A stretch of DNA of 64,000 nt from Imtechella halotolerans. Its GTDB lineage: Bacteria; Bacteroidota; Bacteroidia; Flavobacteriales; Flavobacteriaceae. Made by a program: the position numbers and the translations under genes. Each line of letters starts with the position of its first letter. Position 1 is the first letter of the stretch. This document shows, in pieces, positions 43,862 to 53,213 of the stretch. The notes below the pieces were generated by a model that made no database searches, had not been told where the DNA came from, and was given only the letters and a program-made list of their open reading frames with translations. The stretch covers positions 439,001 to 503,000 of the forward strand of contig NZ_CP117969.2 in assembly GCF_028743515.2 (NCBI RefSeq), read 5' to 3'.

Positions 43862-45391
43862 TTAATACGTATTTTGTTTAATTATCCAATCGGAAGTTAA
43901 CAGTTCCTGTTCTGGTATAGGGTTAGCAAATCTTCTTGAGTTTTTTTCTAATGTGTATAGTATTGGTGCATCGTTTTTAAGGATGATACTCGCATTATAT
44001 GGATAGAAAATCTTTGTCATTTCAACATCATCTATGCCTGTTTCATTATTGTTATACCGTCTAACATCATGCCATCTGGATACAAAAGGCATTTCTCGTC
44101 TTCGCTCTTCTAGAATTTTGACCAATGCTTCATCCTGAGTGGTTGCATTTAATTGGATAAGGGTAGAAGGAGCTGATTGATCCATGCGTGCATTTCGAAG
44201 AATGTTGACAGTTGTAAGACCTTCATTCCATCTGCCTTGTCTAGTTTGGGCCTCTGCTTTAATTAGTAACATTTCAGGCACAGAAGGACCACTTAAAATA
44301 TCAGATTTGAAGAAAAATATATATCCTGGTTGGCTATATGGAGGATCAACAATTCCTCTGGCATAAGAGTAGTTCTCAACAATATGATATTTGTATCGGA
44401 GGTCATTATCTTGATCATAGAGATTTAAAAGTTCTTGAGACGGGTAATAGTTCCAGCTCCCATTGGTCAAAAAACGATAGTAATAAGATTCTCCCCATTC
44501 AAATTTATCCGTAGGGATATTTTGTTGGTCATGAGTGTATGGATATAGTATATCTACATTTTCCGGCTCTGGATTGAAAATAGTTACCTGGGTAGGCAGA
44601 TCAGAATAACGCATGTCCGTATTGTAGTTTCTTAAATAGCTATATTCTGAAAGTGCCAGATCAGCATATTCTTCAGCTTTTTCATAGTCATTTAATGTCA
44701 GATAAAAACGAGCTGCAAAGGCATTTACTGATACTGTACTTGCTCTCCATATTTTCTTTTGTCCTTGGAAAGTTCCGAATTCTTTTTCAAGAGTAAGGGC
44801 TATTTCCATATCCTCTTTCATCATGTCCCATGTGCTTTCAAGACTTGCTCTTTCAATAGGTTCTTCAAAACTAGTTGACTTCTTAATGGGTAGTCCCATT
44901 TCATTTTTAGTTGATTGGTTGTAGGGCAAGCAATAAACATCCGCTAGTTTAAAATAGCTATAAGCTCTTATAAAATGAGCCTCAGCCCTCAACTGTTCTT
45001 TAGTTTCAATAGATCCCTCAACACGATCTAAATTTTCAAGCACCATGTTGGCTATAAAAATTTTTTTCCATTCTGTGGTCCAATAAGGGGCATCGGCGTT
45101 TGGAATATATTGTTTGTCCCAAGTAGCAAATTGAACTGTCATAATTCCATATGCCGAATTACTGGCATTAAAAAAATCTGTGGATAAACCAAAATCATCT
45201 GTCCCAAAAGCAATTTCTCTGGAAGGTTCAGAAGCAAAATTTCCGTAATTGTTAAGAAGTCTTTCTAAATGTTCAACGGTGGACGGTACTACCGTTGAAG
45301 TTTTTGTAGGTTCTTCTTCCAAAAATTCGGTGCAGCTGGCCAAAAGAGCCATTGAAAATGCTGCTATAGTTATATATCTAAGTTTTTTCAT
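43862..45391 (-). CDS. SusD/RagB-like surface lipoprotein (system 3)
   Basis: A 509-residue lipoprotein with lipobox cysteine C20 (LLASC), SusD helices (KEQLRAEAHFIRAYSYFKLADVY) and the C-terminal segment EERRREMPFVSRWHDVRRYN. It lies 12 bases after susC3 and 2 bases before the TlpA-like gene. It is closest in layout to SusD1 and SusD2 (the VVPSTVEHLERLLNNYG opening parallels their VIPESVEDLNLLM and LIPEKVEHYEALL), which suggests the three signalling-type systems share an origin and differ from SusD4. Confidence 0.92.
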   Translation of the reverse strand: MKKLRYITIAAFSMALLASCTEFLEEEPTKTSTVVPSTVEHLERLLNNYGNFASEPSREIAFGTDDFGLSTDFFNASNSAYGIMTVQFATWDKQYIPNADAPYWTTEWKKIFIANMVLENLDRVEGSIETKEQLRAEAHFIRAYSYFKLADVYCLPYNQSTKNEMGLPIKKSTSFEEPIERASLESTWDMMKEDMEIALTLEKEFGTFQGQKKIWRASTVSVNAFAARFYLTLNDYEKAEEYADLALSEYSYLRNYNTDMRYSDLPTQVTIFNPEPENVDILYPYTHDQQNIPTDKFEWGESYYYRFLTNGSWNYYPSQELLNLYDQDNDLRYKYHIVENYSYARGIVDPPYSQPGYIFFFKSDILSGPSVPEMLLIKAEAQTRQGRWNEGLTTVNILRNARMDQSAPSTLIQLNATTQDEALVKILEERRREMPFVSRWHDVRRYNNNETGIDDVEMTKIFYPYNASIILKNDAPILYTLEKNSRRFANPIPEQELLTSDWIIKQNTY

Positions 45392-45403
45392 GTTGTACCG
45401 TTG

Positions 45404-48400
45404 TTAAAAATTGAAATTAAATCCAAATGTATAAGCAGCCTGAGGTCTAAGTGTCCCAATTGGGTATTCAGGATCTTCTCCAAACTCATTAAATTTGAAA
45501 ACACCAAGGTTATTGGCTTGTAAATAGAATTTCAATGAATCTATTTTTAATTTTTCAGTAATACTGCTTGGTAACGAATAGGATATGCTCACCTCTTGAA
45601 ATCTAATGTGAGATGCATCTTCTGTTAAATAATCTAGAAATGGATGAAATCTACTGTAGAAATAATATCTAGGTTCCCCATTTACTAAATCAGGCAATGG
45701 AAGTATTTTATTTGGATCACCATTGGCTACTTCTGAAAACTTGTTGTTTATTCCAGAATTTCCTCTGTTAGAACTTGGGTAATTAAAGGAGTGTCTTCGA
45801 TATACGTGTCCAAATTTAGCAGTTAGAATAAAAGATAGGTCAAAGTCATATACTTTGAAATTATTTCTAAACCCTATTACAGTTGGTGCTACCAAGGTTC
45901 CTTGTGGCTTTACAAATTCTATCATATTTCCAGCTGCCCATGTTGTAAGTCCTACTTTTTCACCATTAGCACCATAAATGGAGGGTTTATATACTGGGTT
46001 TGCTTCTGTGCCTACATTCATTAATCCTCCATATTGGAACGACCATAAAGTACTGGCATTGTATCCTTCTACATAGGCACCACTGCCTCCTGCGATTAGA
46101 TCATATGATCTATGGCTATAGTTAGTTCTAAAAAATTTCTCTATTTTATTATCGTTATGAGCAAAATTGAAGCTACCTGACCATACAATATCATTCTCTT
46201 TAATTGGTAAATAGGTTCCAAGAGTAACTTCTATACCCTTGTTCAGCATTTCTCCATTGTTAAAACTTTGACTGGTAGTACCATGTACAGAAGGTATGGA
46301 TTGATCAACAATTAGATCCACACTTCTTTTATTATAAACATCAACAGACCCGTGTAGTTTTCTGTTGAAAATGGAAAAATCTAAACCTAGGTTAAGTGTT
46401 TTAGTTTTTTCCCAACGCAGGGTTGGATTTCCAAAACTTGAAATGCTTGCTGTAGACTCCCCAGTGTATAAATTATTTGAACTCGCAAGGGAGATTAGAG
46501 GTTTAAAGGAGGTACGAGTACTAATGTTTCCGTTTAGGCCGTAAGTAGTTCTTAAACTTAAACGATCAACCCAATGAATATCTTGGAAAAAGTCCTCTTT
46601 ACTAATATTCCAACTTGCTCCAATGGATAAAAATGGATTAAACCGAATACTTGGATCATCTGTTATGAGGTTGGAAGCATCTGTTCTATAACTACCTGTA
46701 ACTACGTATTTATCCTTGAAAGAATATCCTAAATTCCCGTATACTGAAAAAAAGCGGTCTGTATTTTCTCCAAATACATGAGTTGGTGATAGTCTAAATG
46801 GGTAGAACCAATCCGCATAAGACAATTGAAATCCATCCCACATTTTAGATCCTTGAATTGGATTCAATAGGGGAGAACTTCCTAGTCTTTTATCATTGTA
46901 TCCAAAAGTAGTAGGGTTAGTAACTCTTTTAGTAACTCTGTTTACCAATTCTGTTCCTCCTACAAAGTTAATCGTATGTTTTCCTTGGAAGGTTCTATTG
47001 AAGGTAATTTGGTTTCTAAAGTTGTATGAGGACGTTTCTGTATTTCCCTTTTGAAGAATACCTCCTGAAGGTACATTCTGGGTTGGGACTTGATGGTAGT
47101 TTTTATTCCAACCTGAGGTTTCATTTATATATTGTCTAACAGTAAAGGTTTTATCTCCATAGTAATCATTGTACTCTGATTTGTATAATTCATATTGAAT
47201 TTTGGAAGAAAACTTTAATCCTTTTAGAACATCTAAAGTCAAGCCAGTTTGAATTCTGGTATTAAAATTTTTGCTATTTAGATCTCTGTTGTTGATATCC
47301 GTAAGTGGATTATAAGACCAGTCGGCATAGGGGAATTTGTCCAAAGGAACGAACTCATTTAAGTTTGGAGTATAGTATTTTAAATAAGACATGTCGGTTA
47401 GGCTTCCGTCTTCTTTTTTTAGCATATCCCAAGGAGCTAATTCCCTAATATCACTAAGGTCAACTCCATTTCTCGTCGTATTAGCGAGTTGAAGAATACC
47501 TGAAAAGTCAAAATGAAGCTTGTCTGTAATTTTTGTCTGGTTATTAAAATTTACTAGAAATTTGTTGTTTTCATTCTTCTGGAAGAAGTCTCTGCTGTCC
47601 TCAAACAAAAGTGACAAACTATTTCTATTTATCTCGCTTCCACCTGCAATGTTTAGGTTGTATTGTTTAGTTAATGGAGCTTGTAATAAGTGATCTTTAA
47701 TTTGTTTGCTATTATCAAGGCTCTTTAACCTTAGAAGTGTTGCGTCTCGCTCTTCGTTGCTTATTCTTCCTAAACGAGCTTCATTCATAGCTGTCATTGC
47801 TAATGAGTAAGGGTCAAGGTAATTAACACTTGCTCCCTGAAGTGGCCCTAATAGACTTCTGAAAAAACTTGATTCAAAATTCATTTGATCGAATTCCAGA
47901 TATTCCTCGGCTGAGGCATTAGGAACTACATAATCTAAATCCAGTTTACTAGACATTTTTAAGAAGGAAGAAATGGTGATTTTAGAGGTACCTGCCTTCG
48001 CTTTCTTTGTAGTTATTACAATAACTCCGTTGGCAGATTTTGCACCCCATATGGAAGCGGCTGCCGCATCTTTTAAAACCGTAATACTTTCTACATCATT
48101 AGGATTTATCGATCTAAATCCATCTTCTACAGGAAAGCCATCTACCACTATAAGGGGAGATGAGGAAGAGTAAAGGCTTGATTGACCTCTAATCTCAAAA
48201 CTAATATTTCCATTTGCACTTGTAGTTGTTTGTAAACCAGCAACCATGCCCACAAGTCTTTCCGAGATGGAAGAAGCGGGTTTTTCAATTTGGCTTTTGC
48301 TTATAGTTTCATAGGATCCTGTAGCGCGCTCCTCGGAAATTTCTTGATAACCCGTTGAAATAACAACTACCTCTTCAAGGGTGTTGGTTTGCTCTATCAT

Positions 48401-49006
48401 TGAAATGGTAAGTACTCGGGTGTCAGAAGTTACTGTTTTTTCTTGGGTGATGAATCCTAGGTAAGAAAAAACAATACTTTCTCCAGAGTTTGCTGTAATT
48501 GTAAAATTACCTTTCTCATCAGTACTAGTTCCTCGGTTAGTGTCTTTGATATACACACTTACTCCAGGTATTGGTAACCCATTGGAATCCACAACGTTTC
48601 CTGTTATTATTTGCTGTAGTTCTTTTGTCATCTCCTTGTCTGATGTAGTTTCAGATTTTTTTAGGATGATTTGTTGTTTGACAAGTGTATACTGGATATC
48701 TTTTGAAAAGATACCTTCCAATATGTGTTTTACACTTGTATTTTTATAGGCTACAGAAACTTTGCGATGTACGTCAATTTCATCGGATTTAAAAAAGAAT
48801 TTATAATCACTTTTAGCCTCGATATCCTCCAATATTTTTTCAATTGGTGTATTGACAGCTTTAATTGAAATTTTAGTATTCTGTGAATAAGAGTTCGCGT
48901 ATACATTCATCAATGTAATTGCAGACAAAAAAAATGTTAGTTTCAATTTTAGGTAGTTTTTTTGACTGCTTTCCCATATGAAGGAAAACAATGGTGTTTT
49001 TTCCAT
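45404..49006 (-). CDS. SusC/RagA-type TonB-dependent receptor with STN domain (system 3)
   Basis: A 1200-residue receptor. A charged leader (1-22) precedes the hydrophobic signal (about 23-38). An STN domain (about 44-116), a CarboxypepD_reg-like domain (about 134-205), the segment EEVVVISTGYQ, and a plug and barrel with DAAAASIWGAKSANGVIVIT follow. The STN domain implies signalling through FecR3, encoded 107 bases upstream. No sigma gene is next to FecR3. A candidate antisense RNA lies opposite its leader. Confidence 0.92.
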   Translation of the reverse strand: MEKTPLFSFIWESSQKNYLKLKLTFFLSAITLMNVYANSYSQNTKISIKAVNTPIEKILEDIEAKSDYKFFFKSDEIDVHRKVSVAYKNTSVKHILEGIFSKDIQYTLVKQQIILKKSETTSDKEMTKELQQIITGNVVDSNGLPIPGVSVYIKDTNRGTSTDEKGNFTITANSGESIVFSYLGFITQEKTVTSDTRVLTISMIEQTNTLEEVVVISTGYQEISEERATGSYETISKSQIEKPASSISERLVGMVAGLQTTTSANGNISFEIRGQSSLYSSSSPLIVVDGFPVEDGFRSINPNDVESITVLKDAAAASIWGAKSANGVIVITTKKAKAGTSKITISSFLKMSSKLDLDYVVPNASAEEYLEFDQMNFESSFFRSLLGPLQGASVNYLDPYSLAMTAMNEARLGRISNEERDATLLRLKSLDNSKQIKDHLLQAPLTKQYNLNIAGGSEINRNSLSLLFEDSRDFFQKNENNKFLVNFNNQTKITDKLHFDFSGILQLANTTRNGVDLSDIRELAPWDMLKKEDGSLTDMSYLKYYTPNLNEFVPLDKFPYADWSYNPLTDINNRDLNSKNFNTRIQTGLTLDVLKGLKFSSKIQYELYKSEYNDYYGDKTFTVRQYINETSGWNKNYHQVPTQNVPSGGILQKGNTETSSYNFRNQITFNRTFQGKHTINFVGGTELVNRVTKRVTNPTTFGYNDKRLGSSPLLNPIQGSKMWDGFQLSYADWFYPFRLSPTHVFGENTDRFFSVYGNLGYSFKDKYVVTGSYRTDASNLITDDPSIRFNPFLSIGASWNISKEDFFQDIHWVDRLSLRTTYGLNGNISTRTSFKPLISLASSNNLYTGESTASISSFGNPTLRWEKTKTLNLGLDFSIFNRKLHGSVDVYNKRSVDLIVDQSIPSVHGTTSQSFNNGEMLNKGIEVTLGTYLPIKENDIVWSGSFNFAHNDNKIEKFFRTNYSHRSYDLIAGGSGAYVEGYNASTLWSFQYGGLMNVGTEANPVYKPSIYGANGEKVGLTTWAAGNMIEFVKPQGTLVAPTVIGFRNNFKVYDFDLSFILTAKFGHVYRRHSFNYPSSNRGNSGINNKFSEVANGDPNKILPLPDLVNGEPRYYFYSRFHPFLDYLTEDASHIRFQEVSISYSLPSSITEKLKIDSLKFYLQANNLGVFKFNEFGEDPEYPIGTLRPQAAYTFGFNFNF

Positions 49007-49019
49007 AACTTTGGTTGAT

Positions 49020-49092
49020 TTTGATTAGTTAATGTTTGACGGTTGAAATCGGTTTTGAGTCGAGAATCGTGGCCGCGATTCTCGACTTTTTT
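49020..49092 (+). ncRNA. Candidate cis-antisense small RNA opposite the susC3 leader
   Basis: On the plus strand, opposite to susC3, an exact -7 box TAACTTTG (49006-49013) is followed 45 bases later by a perfect 11-bp stem GTCGAGAATCG/CGATTCTCGAC (49059-49069, 49076-49086) and six T residues (49087-49092). The T tract exists only on this strand, where no protein gene needs a terminator. The predicted product is about 70 bases and fully complementary to the leader between fecR3 and susC3. This resembles in size and place the antisense RNAs (such as DonS) reported to repress susC genes in Bacteroides. No -33 TTTG is seen. Confidence 0.45.
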
Positions 49093-49113
49093 GGTGGTAT
49101 TTAGTTCATAGTT

Positions 49114-50244
49114 TTAGTTGTTTTTCGGTTTAGTTATAATTATTTGATTGTTTTGGATGCTGTAGTCAAAAAGGGCACTTTCTTTAAAGGTTTCTAACAT
49201 ATCAATTATGGATTCATTATCGAACTTTCCTCTGAATTCTACATTGTTATAAGCTTCGTAAGTGTTTATGATTTGAACGTTATATCGACGTTCAATTTTC
49301 TTAATAATTTCCAGGAATGGTTCATTTTCAAATACTAATTCTCCATGAATCCAAGAGAGATAGTTGGCTGTGTTTACTTGTTTAATTTCGAATTTTTGAG
49401 ACTTCAATGTGGCTTTTTGACCTGGGATTATAACCGTTTTTGGTGATGGTTGGTCAGCTATTTGTAATGCTACACTTCCTTCAGTTAACACCGCAAAAGG
49501 ATCTTGATTGTAGGTGTTCACTAAAAACTGTGTTCCAAGTACCGTTATTTTAAGGTCATTAGTTTGTACTTTAAATGGAGCATCTTTGTTCTCAACTACT
49601 TCAAAATAGGCCTCACCATTTAGAAATACTTCTCTATCCTTTCCTGGATGAAAATTTGAGGGAAAGGTAAGTTTAGTGTCGGCATTTAAGTGTACCACAG
49701 TACCATCCGATAATACTAAGGTGAAGGTTTTTCCTTTTGGGACATAGATTTCATTATACACTATATCGTTTATGGAGGCATTGTCCTTAAAACTTAGTTG
49801 ATTTCCCGTTTGGATTGCTATTACATGGCCTTGTTTGTTGGTAATGGTATGATTATCATTTGATTCTAATGATTGTTTTTCGTTTTTGGAATTCGTAATG
49901 GTGATACTTTGATCCTCTATAAATAGCTCTTTAGAATTTGTTGGAGTGGTATACCACTTCAGCAATTGTGCGGCACTAATAATGCATATCAAGATGGCTG
50001 CATATCGTAGTAAAGGAGTGATTCTTCTTTTTTTCTGCCCCTTCGTGTGTGTTTTTTTGGAGATTTTGTCCCAAAGTTTTCTTTTAAAAGCATCTTTACT
50101 ATCGTATCCAAGAGATGTTACATCATGGGAGCCTCGTTGGTAAGAATCTAGAAACTTGTGTAATAAAGTTATTTCTTCAGTAGTACATTCGTTGTTGATG
50201 TACTTATCGAAAAGCTTATGTATGTTATTTGAATTTAATTCCAT
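49114..50244 (-). CDS. FecR-family anti-sigma factor 3 (DUF4974), without adjacent sigma gene
   Basis: A 376-residue anti-sigma factor: cytoplasmic region (1-72), membrane helix (about 76-97, LLRYAAILICIISAAQLLKW), periplasmic FecR domain (about 165-265, VPKGKTFTLVLSDGTVVHLN) and DUF4974 domain (about 305-372). It should work with the STN domain of SusC3. Normally an ECF sigma gene precedes such a fecR, but here the next gene upstream is the potassium transporter pair. Its sigma partner must be encoded elsewhere, possibly sigma factor 1 or 2 of this window. Confidence 0.9.
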   Translation of the reverse strand: MELNSNNIHKLFDKYINNECTTEEITLLHKFLDSYQRGSHDVTSLGYDSKDAFKRKLWDKISKKTHTKGQKKRRITPLLRYAAILICIISAAQLLKWYTTPTNSKELFIEDQSITITNSKNEKQSLESNDNHTITNKQGHVIAIQTGNQLSFKDNASINDIVYNEIYVPKGKTFTLVLSDGTVVHLNADTKLTFPSNFHPGKDREVFLNGEAYFEVVENKDAPFKVQTNDLKITVLGTQFLVNTYNQDPFAVLTEGSVALQIADQPSPKTVIIPGQKATLKSQKFEIKQVNTANYLSWIHGELVFENEPFLEIIKKIERRYNVQIINTYEAYNNVEFRGKFDNESIIDMLETFKESALFDYSIQNNQIIITKPKNN

Positions 50245-50364
50245 TTTTTAAAAAGCAACGTATGATTAGTAAGTACCATAAGTTAACATGTGGTACACTT
50301 CCAATGAAGTATTTTTTTGAAAGGAATTAAATTCTGCTACCTATACTTTAGAATTGAGAATTAT

Positions 50365-51054
50365 TTATTCTTTGAATTTCAAGAATTTTTGAACATCCTT
50401 GTTTGAGCCAAACAACACCAGTATATCAGTGGCTTCAAGTACCATTTCCGGAGTAACAACTCCTTGAACTTTCCGTTCGGTGTGAGTTTTTCCTAAAATA
50501 CTTTGTACTTGAATTGGTTTTATAATGGTAAGAACAAGAAGATTAAATTGAGGTCGAAACCCAATTTCTAAAATACTTTTGCCTATATATTCTTTAGGTA
50601 CATTGGCTTCAATGATGGAATATTGATCACTAAGTTCGAAGGAATCAATTACGTTGTTAAGACATAGCTTTTTAGCCCATCTTTCGGCAGTTTCTTCCTC
50701 TGGGTGAACTATTTCATCCACACCTATTGCGTGCAGCACTTTTTCATGGAGAGGATTAATAGCTCTACTGATAAGACGCTTTACCTGAAAGTTTTTAAAT
50801 AGAGCAGTGGCCATTACGTTTGCACCTTGATCTTCCCCAATGGCAACCACAATCACATCAGTATCTTTAAGGGGTAGGCCAGATACTGTAAACTCATCGG
50901 TGGCATCCATACAAATGGTGTGTGAGATGCGTTCTTTATATAAATCCACTTTGGCCATTCGGGTGTCAATTCCAATAACCTCATTTCCTTGAGCTGTAAG
51001 TTTTTCGGCTAAAGAGGCTCCAAAGTTTCCAAGTCCAACAACGATATATTTCAT
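50365..51054 (-). CDS. TrkA/KtrA-type potassium channel regulatory subunit
   Basis: A 229-residue cytoplasmic RCK protein. An N-terminal Rossmann fold with VVGLGNFGASL (GxGxxG) binds nucleotide, and a C-terminal RCK_C domain covers about 135-220. It gates the membrane subunit encoded 10 bases upstream in the same operon. A longer frame to 51132 exists, but it overlaps the trkH-like gene and adds 26 non-family residues. The ATG at 51054 gives the standard MKYIVVGLGNFG start. Confidence 0.92.
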   Translation of the reverse strand: MKYIVVGLGNFGASLAEKLTAQGNEVIGIDTRMAKVDLYKERISHTICMDATDEFTVSGLPLKDTDVIVVAIGEDQGANVMATALFKNFQVKRLISRAINPLHEKVLHAIGVDEIVHPEEETAERWAKKLCLNNVIDSFELSDQYSIIEANVPKEYIGKSILEIGFRPQFNLLVLTIIKPIQVQSILGKTHTERKVQGVVTPEMVLEATDILVLFGSNKDVQKFLKFKE

Positions 51055-51064
51055 GATTTTACAA

Positions 51065-52804
51065 TTAGTTAATGGTAATTTCCTCTGTAGGATAGTTGTA
51101 ATTTTTATGTTTTTCTTTTTTGAAAAATGCAATTATAATGGAAAGCATGCTCACCCGTCCAATGAACATTATAGCGATAATAACAAGTTTTCCTGTCATA
51201 CTTAGACTACCTGTTATTCCTAGGCTAAGCCCAACAGTGCTATAAGCTGAAAAACATTCAAAAGCAATGCTTATTAGGGATTTTTCGGGATCTGAAATGG
51301 AGATAATTAGCACCCCTGTTCCAATGACAATAAGCGATAAAGAAATAATGGCAAACGCTCGTCGTACCGAACTATCTGCTATTTCTCTTCGAAATACTTC
51401 GATACGATCTTTCCCTTTAGCCAGACTAAATATATTAAGAGTAGCGATGGCAAATGTACTGGTTTTTATCCCCCCTCCTGTGGAAGACGGGGAAGCACCA
51501 ATCCACATAAGAAGAATAACCATCATCAGGGCAGGGAAGGACATAGCAGCGGTATCTATGGAGTTAAAACCGGCAGTCCGTGGAGTTGTTGCCCCAAAAA
51601 GAGCTACTACCAATTTTCCAAAGCCATCATGTTCAGCTAGCGTATTACTGTATTCAAGTATATAAAATAAAACAAAACCAATAATAGATAATGAAGCAGT
51701 GGTAATAAGGGTTATTCTACTATTTAAATTTAATACCCAGGGTTTAAATTGCTGTTTTTTCTTTTTGAAAATAGTAGCGATACGATATTTTAGATAATTT
51801 TTAATATTCACAACAATAGGGAAACCAAGACCACCCAATACAAATGTGCAAATAAGTACTAACTGTAAGGAATAATTAAATCTAAAACCACCTTCGTATA
51901 AACTATTAGGGAGTGTTGAGAATCCGGCATTGCAAAATGCAGATATAGCATGAAAGGCGGAAAAATATAATTGTTCGAAGGAGGAATTAAAATGTTGACT
52001 ATCTATAGTCGTATAAATTAAGATGGCGGCAATAAATTCAATTCCAAATGTGATCAATAAAATGTATTTTAAAAGTGAGAAAACCTCGCCTAACTTTTTG
52101 GAATTGGTCATGTCACTTAACACAAGATGGTTTTCATAGGAGGATACTCCTTTAAAGAAATAGCTGAAGTAGCTTGCGAAGGTAAGAATTCCTAATCCTC
52201 CAATTTGAATGAGAGCTACAATAATTGTTTGGCCAAAAAGGGTAAAATAACTGCCGGTATCTACCACAATAAGTCCTGTTACACAGACAGCACTGGTAGC
52301 CGTGAATAAGGCATTGGTAAATGATATGCCTTGATAGGTAGCATTTGGAAGCATTAATAACAAGGCTCCAAGCAGAATAACGGTAAGAAAGCTGATCACA
52401 AACAGCTGGGCTGGGTTTAGGATTGTGCGCTTATAGTTCATTTTTAATTCAGAGAATTCTCTGATAAAAGAGAAAAATACGGCAAGGTTTATCCATATGT
52501 CATCGTAGAATATGGAGTGTAAATGTTCTTGCCAAGCCTTCGATACATGTAAGTATACCGCAGTTAAGGTAAAAAGGATACTTCCAATATCGAACAGAAC
52601 TACTGATAATTTGAATTCTCTATGGGTAGTTAAGTAACGCAAAACGGTCGCCAACATACCCATTGCTAGAACTATAAAATAAAAAACGTTTAATAGCCAT
52701 TGGGTTTGTTCGGATTGTGAAAAACCGAGATCAGCAATAAAAGCTAGAATCCCTAATAGACTCATTACAAAGGCAGTATAATGGATGTATTTAAAATCAA
52801 TCAT
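51065..52804 (-). CDS. TrkH/KtrB-type potassium uptake membrane subunit
   Basis: A 579-residue inner-membrane potassium transporter. An extra N-terminal membrane region (about 1-140, four helices) precedes the TrkH core, which has four pore-loop repeats whose selectivity glycines are seen in SAVCVTGL, AFCNAGFS, PRTAGFN and AYSTVGLS. The segment GGGIKTSTFA is also typical. With the RCK subunit it takes up potassium using the membrane gradient. This is a housekeeping function with no visible link to the SusCD systems. Confidence 0.92.
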   Translation of the reverse strand: MIDFKYIHYTAFVMSLLGILAFIADLGFSQSEQTQWLLNVFYFIVLAMGMLATVLRYLTTHREFKLSVVLFDIGSILFTLTAVYLHVSKAWQEHLHSIFYDDIWINLAVFFSFIREFSELKMNYKRTILNPAQLFVISFLTVILLGALLLMLPNATYQGISFTNALFTATSAVCVTGLIVVDTGSYFTLFGQTIIVALIQIGGLGILTFASYFSYFFKGVSSYENHLVLSDMTNSKKLGEVFSLLKYILLITFGIEFIAAILIYTTIDSQHFNSSFEQLYFSAFHAISAFCNAGFSTLPNSLYEGGFRFNYSLQLVLICTFVLGGLGFPIVVNIKNYLKYRIATIFKKKKQQFKPWVLNLNSRITLITTASLSIIGFVLFYILEYSNTLAEHDGFGKLVVALFGATTPRTAGFNSIDTAAMSFPALMMVILLMWIGASPSSTGGGIKTSTFAIATLNIFSLAKGKDRIEVFRREIADSSVRRAFAIISLSLIVIGTGVLIISISDPEKSLISIAFECFSAYSTVGLSLGITGSLSMTGKLVIIAIMFIGRVSMLSIIIAFFKKEKHKNYNYPTEEITIN

Positions 52805-53213
52805 AGAAGAGGAGTTGAAAAAGTAAAATGGATGTTTGTCTACCTACGACTGTACCAAGGTGGATCCAAATTGAATCTATAAATGACAAGGTTAGTATGG
52901 AAGTGGATGGTATTCCTTTTTGAAGGTGTCACCCATCTAAGCATTTTCATGTGGATATATTTATGTCAAAAAATCCATGAGCTAGTAAAACATCAAGCAA
53001 CATGAGTGGGACCTAAAGTATAGTTTAAAGGTACAATAATTAGGATGGAAATTACTACTCCATTACAAAAATTCAGAATTTGTCTAGGTGATATCTGATT
53101 TTTTATTCTTTAACATTCTGTGTATCAATATCATTTTTAATGTTGACATTAAAATTTAATAACATTTAAAAACAATTTTTTACCTTTCGTTAAAGTTTAA
53201 ACCAAATACTGTT
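52805..53213. other. Intergenic region between divergent trkH-like and regulator genes
   Basis: 409 bases, AT-rich, without a credible coding frame, perfect hairpin or ECF motif. The two genes diverge, so promoters for both must lie here. The closest matches to TAnnTTTG (for example TTACCTTTC near 53180) have a mismatch and are not assigned. Confidence 0.5.
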
